NCBI GenBank assembly: GCA_965603395.1
Contig: CBFDCV010000013.1
Coordinates: 1-19,746 of the forward strand
From: CAYSWS01 sp965603395
GTDB lineage: Bacteria > Patescibacteriota > WWE3 > UBA101185 > UBA10185
Direction: 5' to 3'
DNA: 19,746 nucleotides
Shown: positions 6,276-13,792 of the stretch, in pieces
Layout of the letters: every line of letters starts with the position of its first letter
Numbering within the stretch: the first letter of the stretch is position 1
Program-made: the position numbers and the translations under genes
The notes under the pieces: model-generated
What the model saw: only the letters and a program-made list of their open reading frames with translations
Database searches by the model: none
Told to the model about the DNA's origin: nothing

Positions 6276-7109
6276 CTAGAGATAATCGATGGCTTTTTGC
6301 AGATATCTGCAAGCTGACTTAAAATCATGAGCCACCAAAGAAATCTGAGCCTTTTTTATGTGGTGTCTGGCCCACTTGGCATATTGAGAAAAAGGCTTGT
6401 CATCAAGAAGTTCCTCAAGGGTTTTGTAATGCTGACTCAAAGCCTTGTTCACACCCTTGATGGCTCCGTTGGTTTTTGCATCAGGAGGCATCAGCTCCAT
6501 AAGCGCTTCCAGGGAATCCCTAACAAGATTTTGCACTTTGCCTAGCCGCTCTAGTCTGGCTTCAACCGCAGCTTTTCTCCCTGACATGTGCGTATTAATA
6601 GCATCAATTTCACTAGTCCTTCCAAGTACATATCCGGTAAGGGCTGGTTGCTCCACAATTTTCAAAGGTTCCTGAGTACTAGCTTTTTCAAGACGTGTCC
6701 AAAGCCTATTAGATTCCCGTGCCAGACGCATTTTGATGTGTTGCTTGATTTGGCGTTTTAGAGAGTAAAGATCGCCCAGCTGTTGATAAATCAGGAGCTT
6801 GAGCTCATTTTCCTCTGTAAGAACAATTCCCAATGCAGCACGCTCTTTTGGTTCTAGCTTCTTAAGCTTTGACTTAGGTACAGGATAATCTTTTGGAAGA
6901 GTTATCCATCTTGGATTAAGGTAAATTCTGTTTAATCGAATACGCGTGTGCTTTATCTTTCCTTTTACTTTCCAAGTTAGTCTTACTCGACCCTTAACCA
7001 GTAAAAGCATCTTAGTACCGGCGATTCTTTTTACCTCCAACGACCCTGCCTTTATTGCTTTCCAAACCCGCTCATACGTGAGTGACGGCGTTCCCTTTTT
7101 CCGAGCCAT
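6276..7109 (-). CDS. Basic, mostly helical protein of unknown function (277 aa)
   Basis: Residues 1-90 are very rich in Lys and Arg and alternate short strands (LEVKRIAGTKMLLLVKGRVRLTWKVKGKIKHTRIRL), which suggests a small beta-type nucleic-acid-binding region. Residues 100-150 form a probable long charged helix or coiled coil (LKLLIYQQLGDLYSLKRQIKQHIK). The last third is helical, ending in AKWARHHIKKAQISLVAHDFKSACRYLQKAIDYL, which resembles a TPR-like or HEPN-like helical pair but without a clear motif. There is no signal peptide or membrane segment. GGGAGGG upstream fixes the ATG at 7109. It is a single-gene unit with its own promoter and terminator. Nucleic-acid binding is inference from charge only. 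Confidence 0.72.
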   Translation of the reverse strand: MARKKGTPSLTYERVWKAIKAGSLEVKRIAGTKMLLLVKGRVRLTWKVKGKIKHTRIRLNRIYLNPRWITLPKDYPVPKSKLKKLEPKERAALGIVLTEENELKLLIYQQLGDLYSLKRQIKQHIKMRLARESNRLWTRLEKASTQEPLKIVEQPALTGYVLGRTSEIDAINTHMSGRKAAVEARLERLGKVQNLVRDSLEALMELMPPDAKTNGAIKGVNKALSQHYKTLEELLDDKPFSQYAKWARHHIKKAQISLVAHDFKSACRYLQKAIDYL

Positions 7110-7151
7110 GATCTTCCCTCCCTATTTATATGTGTATGTGAATTAGTATGT

Positions 7152-7180
7152 ATTATAGAGGGTTTTTAGCGGGGAATCAA
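7152..7180 (-). promoter_or_regulatory. Promoter of the 277-aa basic protein
   Basis: TTGATT (7175-7180), 17-bp spacer and a perfect TATAAT (7152-7157) on the minus strand, with a leader of about 35 nt that includes the Shine-Dalgarno. Confidence 0.65.
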
Positions 7181-7195
7181 AGCTGAAAGAAAGAA

Positions 7196-7247
7196 GCTTC
7201 GGATCACTGCGTATGCTAAATAGCATTTGTACACGGCTTTCCGAAGC
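7196..7247 (-). terminator. Terminator at the end of the DUF2202 unit
   Basis: GCTTCGGA (minus strand, from 7240-7247) pairs with TCCGAAGC (7196-7203), enclosing a second stem ATGCT/AGCAT (7213-7226), followed by a TTCTTTCTTTC tract. It closes the transcript coming from the ferritin-like gene. Confidence 0.6.
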
Positions 7248-7263
7248 CCATGTTACGTTGGTG

Positions 7264-7338
7264 TTAGGTTTTTTCTGTTTGAACCACAGGATTACCGATA
7301 AGGAAGTTGAGCAGAGAATCAGTTACAGCTTTTAGCAT
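7264..7338 (-). CDS. Possible 24-aa peptide
   Basis: Frame MLKAVTDSLLNFLIGNPVVQTEKT, starting 24 bases past the DUF2202 stop with a GAGGAA about 12 bases upstream and ending before the terminator. It would form an amphipathic or hydrophobic helix. The short length and loose Shine-Dalgarno spacing leave this doubtful; it may simply be trailer sequence. Confidence 0.25.
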   Translation of the reverse strand: MLKAVTDSLLNFLIGNPVVQTEKT

Positions 7339-7362
7339 GGAACAATAATTCCTCTAACTATG

Positions 7363-8004
7363 TTAATCACATCTATCAAAAGCTGGTAAGTGTTTTTGCT
7401 GTGAAGCATTCATTAAATTCACAAAAACACCTGTTATATCTTCATAGTTCTCAACAGTAGGCAATAGCTCATCTTTGTAAAGCGCCGCATTGGCTATTTC
7501 CGCATCAACCCCAGTTTGACAGGCTTCTTTTAATGTGGACGGAGCGCTGAGGCTATTTATCCAAGTATTTTCCGGTATTTCAAGGCCGTATTTATCAAAG
7601 ACTGCCTTTAGAGAAGCAATATGCTGTTTTTCTGCTCCTATAATCATGGAGAAGGGTCGAACATTGCCAAATTCTTCTACGACCGCTTGGTAAGTAGTAA
7701 GCGCCTTATACTCATCGTTGATTGCTTCGTTCAGGGCTTGTTGCACATTTTGAGGTAGTTCTCCTGCAGGGTATTCAAGGTCATCAACAAGTAAACAATC
7801 ATCGGCTAAACAGTTTTCTCTATTAGGTTGGTCTTTTCCGGTTTGGTTTCCATCACGGCTTCCTAAACCACCACCGAATTTGTTCTGCTGCATAGCTGCA
7901 TCCTCATACATTTTTGATACTAATTTAGATTGAGACACTGCATAACCACCAATAAGTCCTATGATAAGCGCTAAACCGACAAACAATAAAATTTTATTTT
8001 TCAT
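7363..8004 (-). CDS. Membrane-anchored ferritin-like DUF2202 protein
   Basis: The 213-aa protein has an N-terminal membrane helix or uncleaved signal (MKNKILLFVGLALIIGLIGGYAVSQ), a flexible linker and a four-helix ferritin-like domain at about 80-213. DUF2202 markers are NEAINDEYKALTTYQAVVEEFG, IIGAEKQHIASLKAVFDKYGLE, the EACQTGVDAEIANAALYKDELL helix and the closing MNASQQKHLPAF. The conserved Glu and the E-x2-H pair are placed as in di-iron ferritin-like proteins. Paired cysteines in the linker (CLADDC) may form a disulfide. It follows the ferric-reductase-like gene on the same strand. Iron binding or oxidation outside the cell is a reasonable inference, unproven. Confidence 0.85.
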   Translation of the reverse strand: MKNKILLFVGLALIIGLIGGYAVSQSKLVSKMYEDAAMQQNKFGGGLGSRDGNQTGKDQPNRENCLADDCLLVDDLEYPAGELPQNVQQALNEAINDEYKALTTYQAVVEEFGNVRPFSMIIGAEKQHIASLKAVFDKYGLEIPENTWINSLSAPSTLKEACQTGVDAEIANAALYKDELLPTVENYEDITGVFVNLMNASQQKHLPAFDRCD

Positions 8005-8085
8005 ATTATTCCACTTTCTGTTAGAAATTAAGTAACTGTATAATACTACTTGGGTATTCTGAAAAGAAGCTTAGAATCTATTAAT

Positions 8086-9387
8086 TTAAATCATTTCAAA
8101 ATCTTCCAGCATGATATTTTGTTTTAAAAACCCGGCATTAATAAGACTGTTCTTAAGTTGCAACATCATTTTTGATGGTCCGCACAGGTAAACGTTTGTT
8201 TTTCCTGTATTACGTGTGCAGTCTGTTATTTGTTTTACAGATAGATGAGCTCCATAAATTTCCCTAGAGCATTGGTTACAATAATTTAGATCCGCACTAG
8301 TATCGGCAAGCTGTTCTAATTCTTTTTCAAAAGCCGCCTCGTTTTTATATTTGGTGCAATAAAACAAACTAGTCGAAGATCCATCTTTTTTTAAACCGGC
8401 TTTTTTGAACATACTTAAGAATGGGGCAATCCCAATACCTCCTGCAATAAAAACAGAATCCTTGTCGGGTTCGTTAAACCTTTCTCCAAGGTATCCATAA
8501 GGTCCATATACTACTGCGTAGTCGCCAACACTCAGCCCGCTTAATTTTTTAGTATAGTCACCAAGCTCCTTAATCGAAAGTCTCATCAGGTCATCTTCCG
8601 GAAGTGAAGTGATGCAGTATGGGTGTACTTCTTTTGAGATCCCATCTGAAATAAATGATACATAAGCATATTGAGCTATCTTATATCTTAGTTTGTGTTT
8701 TATTGGTCGAAGGTAAATATCGTGGATGTCGCTGTATCTGTTGATTTTAACTACTTTGTATTTATACTTAGGACCGAATTTGTTATAGAAAAACGTCATA
8801 TAAAGACCGTTTGCTACACCTAGTCCAATTAACACATTCATCCATATCCCTAGCGGGGCAAAAAATGAGGTGTCGCTTTGGATAGTGGTTACGTGTATAA
8901 GTGTTAGTATCATGGCTAGGTTGAGAAATTTGTGTGTTTGTTTCCAAAGGTGGTAGGGAAGGTTAATTTTTCGAATAAAAAGTGTCAGCAGTATGGTAAT
9001 TAAAAAAATCCAAAAGCCGTACACACCCAGATTGATAGGATTTTTGGCATAAGTTGGTAGAAAGTAATCTAAACCTATTTCAGGAGCACTAATTGCCAGA
9101 GAAATTGGGTGAATAAGAATAAGCACGGCCCCAATTTCACTGACCCTGCGATGTGTTTTATAAACTTTATCTAAACCCCCAAACAGATTCTCAAGGAAAT
9201 CAAGACGCGTTGCTAAAATCATACTCCAAACAAAAAGAATTGTTCCCATTAGTGCAGTAATTTGGTTTATTGATACAAGTGGTTGGATGGTAATTTCTGA
9301 TAGCGAAGTTTTTGCCAATAACCAAAGAATAATGGTAATAGAAAGACTCACGTATATTAGAATGTTTCCGATTTTTATATTTTTCAT
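8086..9387 (-). CDS. Ferric reductase/NADPH-oxidase-like bis-heme flavoprotein
   Basis: The 433-aa protein has an N-terminal ferric-reductase-like membrane domain (about residues 8-205, six helices) and a cytoplasmic FAD/NAD(P)H domain (about 215-433). Four histidines in two helices, 14 and 13 residues apart (H79/H93 and H152/H165), match the spacing of the two heme-binding pairs of NOX and FRE proteins. HPYCITSLP is the FAD site, GGIGIAPFLSMF the pyridine-nucleotide loop and YLCGPSKMM the nicotinamide site. It would move electrons from NAD(P)H through FAD and two hemes to an outside acceptor such as ferric iron or oxygen. ATG 9387 is chosen because AAAGGGG precedes it. It lies two bases past the stop of the upstream gene, so the two are coupled. 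Confidence 0.9.
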   Translation of the reverse strand: MKNIKIGNILIYVSLSITIILWLLAKTSLSEITIQPLVSINQITALMGTILFVWSMILATRLDFLENLFGGLDKVYKTHRRVSEIGAVLILIHPISLAISAPEIGLDYFLPTYAKNPINLGVYGFWIFLITILLTLFIRKINLPYHLWKQTHKFLNLAMILTLIHVTTIQSDTSFFAPLGIWMNVLIGLGVANGLYMTFFYNKFGPKYKYKVVKINRYSDIHDIYLRPIKHKLRYKIAQYAYVSFISDGISKEVHPYCITSLPEDDLMRLSIKELGDYTKKLSGLSVGDYAVVYGPYGYLGERFNEPDKDSVFIAGGIGIAPFLSMFKKAGLKKDGSSTSLFYCTKYKNEAAFEKELEQLADTSADLNYCNQCSREIYGAHLSVKQITDCTRNTGKTNVYLCGPSKMMLQLKNSLINAGFLKQNIMLEDFEMI

Positions 9388-9389
9388 GC

Positions 9390-9782
9390 TCAACGCGCCC
9401 CTTTTTGTAGCCTAATTTTTCTATACGTTACATATATTAATATTCCTGCCAAATGAGTAATAACTATACCAAAAGCTAAGAAAGGCTTTGACTGGGGAGT
9501 GTTGTCAGGGTTTGGGTTTGATGTAGGAACCTCGACTGAATCTGCCAGTCGAGTTTTTTCACTAATCCCTTGAACTTCTTTTACTCTATCTTCCGGGGCA
9601 GGCTCTGAGTGGTCGCAGATACCGTTGTTGTCTGTATCAATATATCTGGCACAGTCTCCGGGATAGGGATCATTTACTACACCTTTTGGGCAGTCGTCCC
9701 AGGCATAAACAGGTTGCAGTCCTGCGACGGTGGTATAAAAGACAAGTGTTATTAGAATTTTTATGTAATTTGTTTTTTTCAT
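9390..9782 (-). CDS. Secreted EF-hand-like protein with C-terminal membrane helix
   Basis: A signal peptide (MKKTNYIKILITLVFYTTVAGLQPVYA) is followed by WDDCPKGVVNDPYPGDCARYIDTDNNGICDHSEPAPE. This holds three cysteines and an almost canonical EF-hand or dockerin-like calcium loop, DTDNNGICDHSE. The CP-x-G-x-V-x-DPYPG-x-C block recurs in small domains attached to bacterial and archaeal redox membrane proteins. A Pro/Asn-rich linker leads to one membrane helix (FLAFGIVITHLAGILIYVTY) and a basic tail. Its stop is two bases from the start of the reductase, so it is probably co-expressed and may be an outside partner of the reductase (inference from context). 130 aa. Confidence 0.72.
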   Translation of the reverse strand: MKKTNYIKILITLVFYTTVAGLQPVYAWDDCPKGVVNDPYPGDCARYIDTDNNGICDHSEPAPEDRVKEVQGISEKTRLADSVEVPTSNPNPDNTPQSKPFLAFGIVITHLAGILIYVTYRKIRLQKGAR

Positions 9783-9802
9783 GTTTTCGATTCAACAAAA
9801 AA

Positions 9803-9823
9803 GGGTGATGCGCGCTATCACCC
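9803..9823 (-). terminator. Terminator between the small secreted protein and the EF-hand-like gene
   Basis: A perfect 7-bp stem, GGGTGAT/ATCACCC (9803-9809 with 9817-9823), followed on the minus strand by six T. It lies 21 bases ahead of the next start codon and no strong promoter is visible in between, so partial read-through may supply the downstream redox genes. Confidence 0.75.
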
Positions 9824-9844
9824 CTAATTTGTAATATTCTTTTT

Positions 9845-10249
9845 TTACTTTCCCATACCTGTTCCTTGTCCGCCGCCTTGTCCGTTCCCTTGCTTGTAGC
9901 CGGCACCAACTTTTTCACCATTTCTGGTTCTTAAGCCCAGCTCTTGCCTAATAGCATCAGCTTCATCGTAATTTCCTTCTTCTGCTAGTTTGTGCGCTTC
10001 AGCAAATCTGGCAAAGTTACTCTCATTTACAACCTGAGTTACGCGGCCTTTACCTTCCATAAGCTCTGTCCAAGCTTGATAGTCATTATTTTCGAAGGCC
10101 TGTTCCATTGCCTCATGCTTTTCGGAGCCACAATCAGGCCCTTCTTGAGTGTAGTCACCCTGATAGGCTGAGACACTTCCGGGGATTAAAAGAGCTCCTG
10201 CTGCTAATGTTAAAGCGGAGATTCCTAGTATTATTTTTTTATTGTTCAT
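9845..10249 (-). CDS. Small secreted helical protein with Gly/Gln-rich tail
   Basis: The 134-aa protein has a signal peptide (MNNKKIILGISALTLAAGALLIPGSVSA-YQ) and a helical domain (about 40-108): HEAMEQAFENNDYQAWTELMEGKGRVTQVVNESNFARFAEAHKLAEEGNYDEADAIRQELGL. This motif recurs in short secreted proteins of uncultured bacteria and has no assigned function. The tail is low-complexity (KQGNGQGGGQGTGMGK). GAGGGTG before ATG 10249 acts as the Shine-Dalgarno. It is the first gene of the 10249-to-7363 series, with a strong terminator right after it that would make it the most abundant product. Confidence 0.75.
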   Translation of the reverse strand: MNNKKIILGISALTLAAGALLIPGSVSAYQGDYTQEGPDCGSEKHEAMEQAFENNDYQAWTELMEGKGRVTQVVNESNFARFAEAHKLAEEGNYDEADAIRQELGLRTRNGEKVGAGYKQGNGQGGGQGTGMGK

Positions 10250-10396
10250 TGTTTTTCACCCTCTTTCTTTTACAAAAACTTATACTGAGGATGAATATAA
10301 ACTAAGATTCTGAGAAATGACTTAAAAAAAGCCAAAGTTAATATTATGGATAATCGAAAATATTCGAATTACTACAACAACAAAACACCCAATCTC

Positions 10397-10437
10397 GCTC
10401 CTACTGCTAGGAGCAATTAAAAATATAAAATCGCTCC
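10397..10437. other. Two mutually exclusive hairpins after the subtilase gene
   Basis: GCTCCTA/TAGGAGC (10397-10414) is a perfect 7-bp stem with a 4-base loop. The same GGAGC (10410-10414) can instead pair with GCTCC at 10433-10437 over nine base pairs with one G-U on the minus strand. Only one can form at a time. No T tract follows either, so it may be an RNA-stability or processing element rather than a simple terminator. Confidence 0.4.
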
Positions 10438-10444
10438 ACTTTGT

Positions 10445-11848
10445 TTATAAGCAGTCCGGACAACCATCACCATCTTTGAAAGGATGGCATTTACCATCGC
10501 ACACGCCCTTAAAACACACAGAGCATTGATCCGGTTCAGGGTCAGGGTCAGGTTCAGGCTCAGGTGGAGGTGTTGGTTCTGCTGAACAGCTTCCGCCAAC
10601 TGCGTTACATGCGTTCACTCTTCCCCATGTCCAGTAGCTACCGGTGCCTACAACTGCGTCTGCTGTTTGTTCAATCCTATCTCTAACATCTTGATTACTT
10701 AGTTCCGGATTTTCCGCCCAAACTAAAGCAGCTATTCCCGCTACATGCGGTGTGGACATTGAAGTACCGTTGCCAAAATCATAATTTTGAGATCTGCCAT
10801 AAACTGTCTGTAGGTAAAACGGATGATTTGGGAAGGTGGAATATACATTTTCTCCGGGCGCTGCCACATCCACCCAACTACCATAACTAGAAAAGGATGC
10901 CTTAACGTCATTGTTATCTGTAGCTGCTACGGCAATGCATTTATCATAGTATCCCGGATAGGTCTTACTAGGATTTGCGCTGTTACCTGCTGCGGCCACA
11001 ATTACCACTCCTTTACCCCAAGCGTAGTCAACTGCATCTTTTAGAGTGGTTGATTTTCTAGGACCGCCTAAACTCAGGTTTATAACATGGGCTCCATTAT
11101 TTGCCGCCCAGATAATTCCCTCTGAAATCCATGAGTAAGCACCATAACCGTTATCACCCAAAACCTTAACATTCATCAGCGAGGAATCGTATCCTACTCC
11201 GGCTATACCAATTTCATTATTGGTACTTGCAGCGGCTATTCCGGCAACATGAGTTCCATGCCCATATAAATCATCAACGGTTTCGCTGTCGGTAAATTTA
11301 ATATCCACCTCAACCTTATCCATTAGATCAGGATGATTCTGGTCAATTCCTGAATCTAAAATAGCTATTTTGATTTCCGGACTACCTGTAGTAATGATCC
11401 AAGCTCCCGGAGCGTCAACGTCTGCGTCAGGAGTGCCCTCTACACAAGTATCGCCTACTGTATCGCAAGTTTTCTGGCCTGTGTTATTTAGTCCCCATTG
11501 CCTTTCAAATTCGCTATCACTAACTAACGCCGAGGCTATATAGTTAGGCTCAACATATTCGACCCAGCCATTTCTAGCATAAGCCGAAACTGCCTCACCT
11601 ACTTTTTTACCCTCCACGTTGACAACTTGAACATCAATTCCGGGGATTGTTTCTTTTATCCTGCCGCCCAATTTCTTGTGGACTGCACCCACCTCTTGTG
11701 TACTAGCTGATTCTTTGAATCTGACAAGAATTTCTCCTGCAACGAAGTCTTTTTTACCTTCAGCAGAAACTTGGTTTTGAGTAAGTAATATAAAAATTGA
11801 ACCAGCGGTAATAAAAACCGCAAACAAAAGAATTATTAATTTCTTCAT
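10445..11848 (-). CDS. Secreted subtilisin-like serine protease (S8) with Cys-rich tail
   Basis: The 467-aa precursor has a signal peptide (MKKLIILLFAVFITAGSIFILL...VSA), an inhibitor-like propeptide (about 33-108, GEILVRFKES...NGWVEYVEPNYIA) and an S8 catalytic domain (about 115-405). The triad motifs are all present: DSGID (Asp about 165), GHGTHVAG (His about 197) and GTSMSTPHVAG (Ser), with the oxyanion Asn in AAAGNS. A Pro-Glu-Asp linker (PTPPPEPEPDPDPEPD) leads to a 29-residue tail with six cysteines (CSVC, C, C, C, C). ATG 11848 is used because GGTGG precedes it; the upstream GTG codons lie inside that site. It follows the 201-aa secreted protein by 31 bases, so the two form an operon. 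Confidence 0.93.
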   Translation of the reverse strand: MKKLIILLFAVFITAGSIFILLTQNQVSAEGKKDFVAGEILVRFKESASTQEVGAVHKKLGGRIKETIPGIDVQVVNVEGKKVGEAVSAYARNGWVEYVEPNYIASALVSDSEFERQWGLNNTGQKTCDTVGDTCVEGTPDADVDAPGAWIITTGSPEIKIAILDSGIDQNHPDLMDKVEVDIKFTDSETVDDLYGHGTHVAGIAAASTNNEIGIAGVGYDSSLMNVKVLGDNGYGAYSWISEGIIWAANNGAHVINLSLGGPRKSTTLKDAVDYAWGKGVVIVAAAGNSANPSKTYPGYYDKCIAVAATDNNDVKASFSSYGSWVDVAAPGENVYSTFPNHPFYLQTVYGRSQNYDFGNGTSMSTPHVAGIAALVWAENPELSNQDVRDRIEQTADAVVGTGSYWTWGRVNACNAVGGSCSAEPTPPPEPEPDPDPEPDQCSVCFKGVCDGKCHPFKDGDGCPDCL

Positions 11849-11879
11849 ATTTTTCACCACCTTTTATTGTTTTAACTAC

Positions 11880-12485
11880 TTAGTTAGCAATTAACTTGGC
11901 TAACCAGCCAAAAAGACTAAAACCTGATAGCTGTTCTGTAAGTTGAGTTTCAACATCATTGGCCTCAACCTGCAAGCCATCAATAGCTTCTTGAATATCT
12001 CCTACATCATCCGGTGAAGCACCCTGTTTAATTAATTCTAGTTTTCTAACGTCATTTCTCAAACCAACCACGTCACTTCTCACCTGGCCGGCATTTTTAT
12101 AATCAGGCCCGATCATAAACTTTAATACCTGATTTCTCTGGCTCATCTGCTGTAGAGCTGTCTTAGTTTTTGTTTGTACCTTCTCGTGATTTTGAACCAT
12201 AGACCTGATCTGCTCACCAACTTCGGGATTATTGTTGCGTTCGGCTACACGATTTAAGTTTTGGATTGCGGTCCCTATACCTTTATTTCCTGTACCAACC
12301 TGCTGTCCTTTTTCTTGACCTTGTTGGTTACCTTGAGGAGAAACTACGGTTGCATCATCATGGGTAGTGGGGTCTTGAACTCTTTGCTGAGCCCCCTGAC
12401 CTTGTTGGTTGCCTTGCGCCAATACATATGATGGTAAAATAAGTGTTGCTAATGAAATAGCTGAAATTGTTATTATTTTCTTCAT
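11880..12485 (-). CDS. Secreted Gln/Gly-rich helical protein
   Basis: The 201-aa protein has a signal peptide (MKKIITISAISLATLILPSYVLA-QG). A low-complexity part follows with two copies of QGNQQGQ (about 24-70). The remainder is helical and coiled-coil-like (about 75-185: IGTAIQNLNRVAERNNNPEVGEQIRSMVQNHEKVQTKTKTALQQM...). The C-terminus, LSGFSLFGWLAKLIAN, is amphipathic and could attach to membrane or a partner. GGAGGTG sets the ATG at 12485; the GTG inside that site is not the start. A probable promoter (TTACCC, 18 bp, TAAAAT) lies upstream. It precedes the secreted protease in the same transcript, so it could be a substrate, chaperone or wall partner (inference). Confidence 0.72.
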   Translation of the reverse strand: MKKIITISAISLATLILPSYVLAQGNQQGQGAQQRVQDPTTHDDATVVSPQGNQQGQEKGQQVGTGNKGIGTAIQNLNRVAERNNNPEVGEQIRSMVQNHEKVQTKTKTALQQMSQRNQVLKFMIGPDYKNAGQVRSDVVGLRNDVRKLELIKQGASPDDVGDIQEAIDGLQVEANDVETQLTEQLSGFSLFGWLAKLIAN

Positions 12486-12614
12486 AATTTTCACCTCCGG
12501 TCCAAAATAAGTTACTTTATGATTTTAACATTGCCACTTAGAAATGGGTAACAATCCTCCCAACTTCACGAATAGCAATGGCTGTTGGTATTATTGCAGA
12601 GAAAAGGGCCCTGT

Positions 12615-12977
12615 TTAACTCATGATTACCAGGAGTCCCAGAACAGCCAGATGAAATACTTGATCTACGCCAATTACTAATATAGTCCAAAGAGGCTCTC
12701 CCACATCGCTTTTTTTAGTCCTCTTTATTTTGTTGAGCCACCAATACTCAAATTTTCGATTATCCAAAATCATATGTGATACAAAAAGTACCAGTAAGTA
12801 TACCCATCTAAAACCGTAGAAGTAGAACGCTGGAATAAAAGATATTGTGTAAATAAAACTATGCACGAATAGGGGGAGAAAGTGCTTTGATTTATTCATA
12901 GCCTCCCAAAGTGTTTGGAATAGCCAGTCAGCAATGAAGTGTGTTAAAAATAAGGCTTCGAAGGGTGTAAGGTTCAT
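12615..12977 (-). CDS. DUF3307 family membrane protein
   Basis: The 120-aa protein matches the DUF3307 pattern: an N-terminal LTHFIADWLFQT helix with conserved His and Asp, a central VHSFIYTISFIPAFYF helix, SHMILDNRKFEYWWLNKIK and a final PLWTILVIGVDQVFHLAVLGLLVIM. Three or four membrane segments carry charged residues (HxxxDW, H, SHxxLD, DQxxH) that look like a metal or catalytic site within the membrane, but no activity is established. A TAAAAT box at 12987-12992 (minus strand) ends nine bases before the ATG, giving almost no leader, and there is no Shine-Dalgarno. Confidence 0.85.
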   Translation of the reverse strand: MNLTPFEALFLTHFIADWLFQTLWEAMNKSKHFLPLFVHSFIYTISFIPAFYFYGFRWVYLLVLFVSHMILDNRKFEYWWLNKIKRTKKSDVGEPLWTILVIGVDQVFHLAVLGLLVIMS

Positions 12978-13036
12978 AGCGGTTTAATTTTAGCATGTGG
13001 GTTGGTTTGTCGGTTCTCTATACAGAAAAAGAAATA

Positions 13037-13066
13037 AGCACCTGTTTCCATACGGATAGGGTGCCT
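13037..13066 (-). terminator. Terminator of cassette A
   Basis: Minus strand AGGCACC pairs with GGTGCTT (7 bp with one G-T), followed by a TTTC-TTTTT tract. Unlike the terminators of cassettes B to E it does not use the CCGCC/GGCGG stem, although GGCGG occurs just outside it at 13071. Confidence 0.5.
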
Positions 13067-13103
13067 ATAAGGCGGAAATATTTTGATAAACAATTTTCTA
13101 ATC

Positions 13104-13304
13104 CTATTTGGGAACAATAAAGATCAGATATGCGCTCAAAGCTAGAGAGGCTAGTCCAAAATATAACACTGTGTTTGGGATACTGAACGCTCCTACTAGG
13201 AAATCTACTACTTCTATTAAGACACACAGAACTCCTATTACGAGTAGTATTCTTCCCACTTCTTGGAAATTGACAGGAACAAATCCAGTTGGATATTTTT
13301 TCAT
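13104..13304 (-). CDS. Cassette A: two-helix membrane protein (66 aa)
   Basis: MKKYPTGFVPVNFQEVGR is followed by two membrane segments (ILLVIGVLCVLIEVVDFLVGAF and LYFGLASLALSAYLIFIV). No family is recognised. It is the last gene of the small-gene array. Its upstream boundary still carries the TTGGCTCTACATAGCG element and the 71-bp repeat, but the CCTATAGTRTTGAC promoter is replaced by a degenerate version. Instead a TATTAT box (13311-13316) lies six bases before the ATG, so transcription may be leaderless. Confidence 0.62.
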   Translation of the reverse strand: MKKYPTGFVPVNFQEVGRILLVIGVLCVLIEVVDFLVGAFSIPNTVLYFGLASLALSAYLIFIVPK

Positions 13305-13360
13305 ATTTTTATAATACCAAGAGAAAAAAAGCGGATACCAGATAATTGGCTCTACATAGC

Positions 13361-13431
13361 GTTCTTCTATTCACCGTAGGTGAATACTAGCGAAGCGTCA
13401 TCCGAAGTGTTTTGTTGAAAGTTTTGGTGTA
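13361..13431. repeat. 71-bp boundary repeat, copy 1
   Basis: Direct repeat matching 13849-13919 in 67 of 71 positions, the first 46 identical. It contains the perfect inverted repeat TATTCACC-GTA-GGTGAATA (13368-13386). It lies between the upstream end of cassette A and the terminator of cassette B. Confidence 0.85.
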
Positions 13432-13444
13432 GAAAAAGAAAAAA

Positions 13445-13484
13445 CCGCCTTGGGGTTGTGAAATTAATCACAGCCTTACGGCGG
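13445..13484 (-). terminator. Terminator of cassette B
   Basis: Minus strand CCGCC ... GGCGG (13480-13484 with 13445-13449) with inner TGTGA/TCACA pairing, followed by TTTTTTCTTT. Member of the recurring CCGCC terminator group. Confidence 0.7.
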
Positions 13485-13508
13485 GTTCATCGGAATATAT
13501 TGGCCGTT

Positions 13509-13697
13509 TTAGTACTCGGCTAGTTTAAGAGCACAATCATTTCTGTCATCGTTCCACATCTGACAGTTTTCTTTTTGGCATTTGATAATTATTCCATCGA
13601 GTGAGGGAAACTCTTTTTCCTTTTCCTCATTCGGGCGTACATACCCACTACCATAACTTCCTGCTGTCATAATGGGGCAAATCTTTTCTGACGACAC
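13509..13697 (-). CDS. Cassette B: small four-cysteine protein (62 aa)
   Basis: The start is the GTG at 13697, fixed by AGGAGG seven bases upstream; the longer in-frame ATG at 13736 has no ribosome site. The protein is (M)SSEKICPIMTAGSYGSGYVRPNEEK...LDGIIIKCQKENCQMWNDDRNDCALKLAEY. The four cysteines, ICPIM, then C-x4-C-x-MW and CAL, form a pattern I have seen in short uncharacterised proteins of archaea and bacteria. The spacing suggests a metal or iron-sulfur site (inference). No membrane segment. It is driven by promoter P3 with a leader of about 89 nt and ends at a CCGCC hairpin. Confidence 0.68.
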   Translation of the reverse strand: MSSEKICPIMTAGSYGSGYVRPNEEKEKEFPSLDGIIIKCQKENCQMWNDDRNDCALKLAEY

Positions 13698-13792
13698 GAT
13701 TTCCTCCTGTTTTGCCCTGCTTAGGGAGCGGCTCAATATTTTGTCAATGATCTCAACCTATGTATCATTTTCCTACATTTATTCTAATTTGC

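Noticed and set aside
9670..9921. 83-codon minus-strand frame overlapping two exported proteins.
   Set aside because: Shadow frame crossing a clear terminator and two genes with signal peptides; no ribosome site.
13331..13352. Seventh copy of the promoter element upstream of cassette A (GAGCCAATTATCTGGTATCC on the minus strand).
   Set aside because: The boundary part is clearly related but the CTATAG core and TTGAC -35 are gone, so it is described as a degenerate remnant, not a functional copy.
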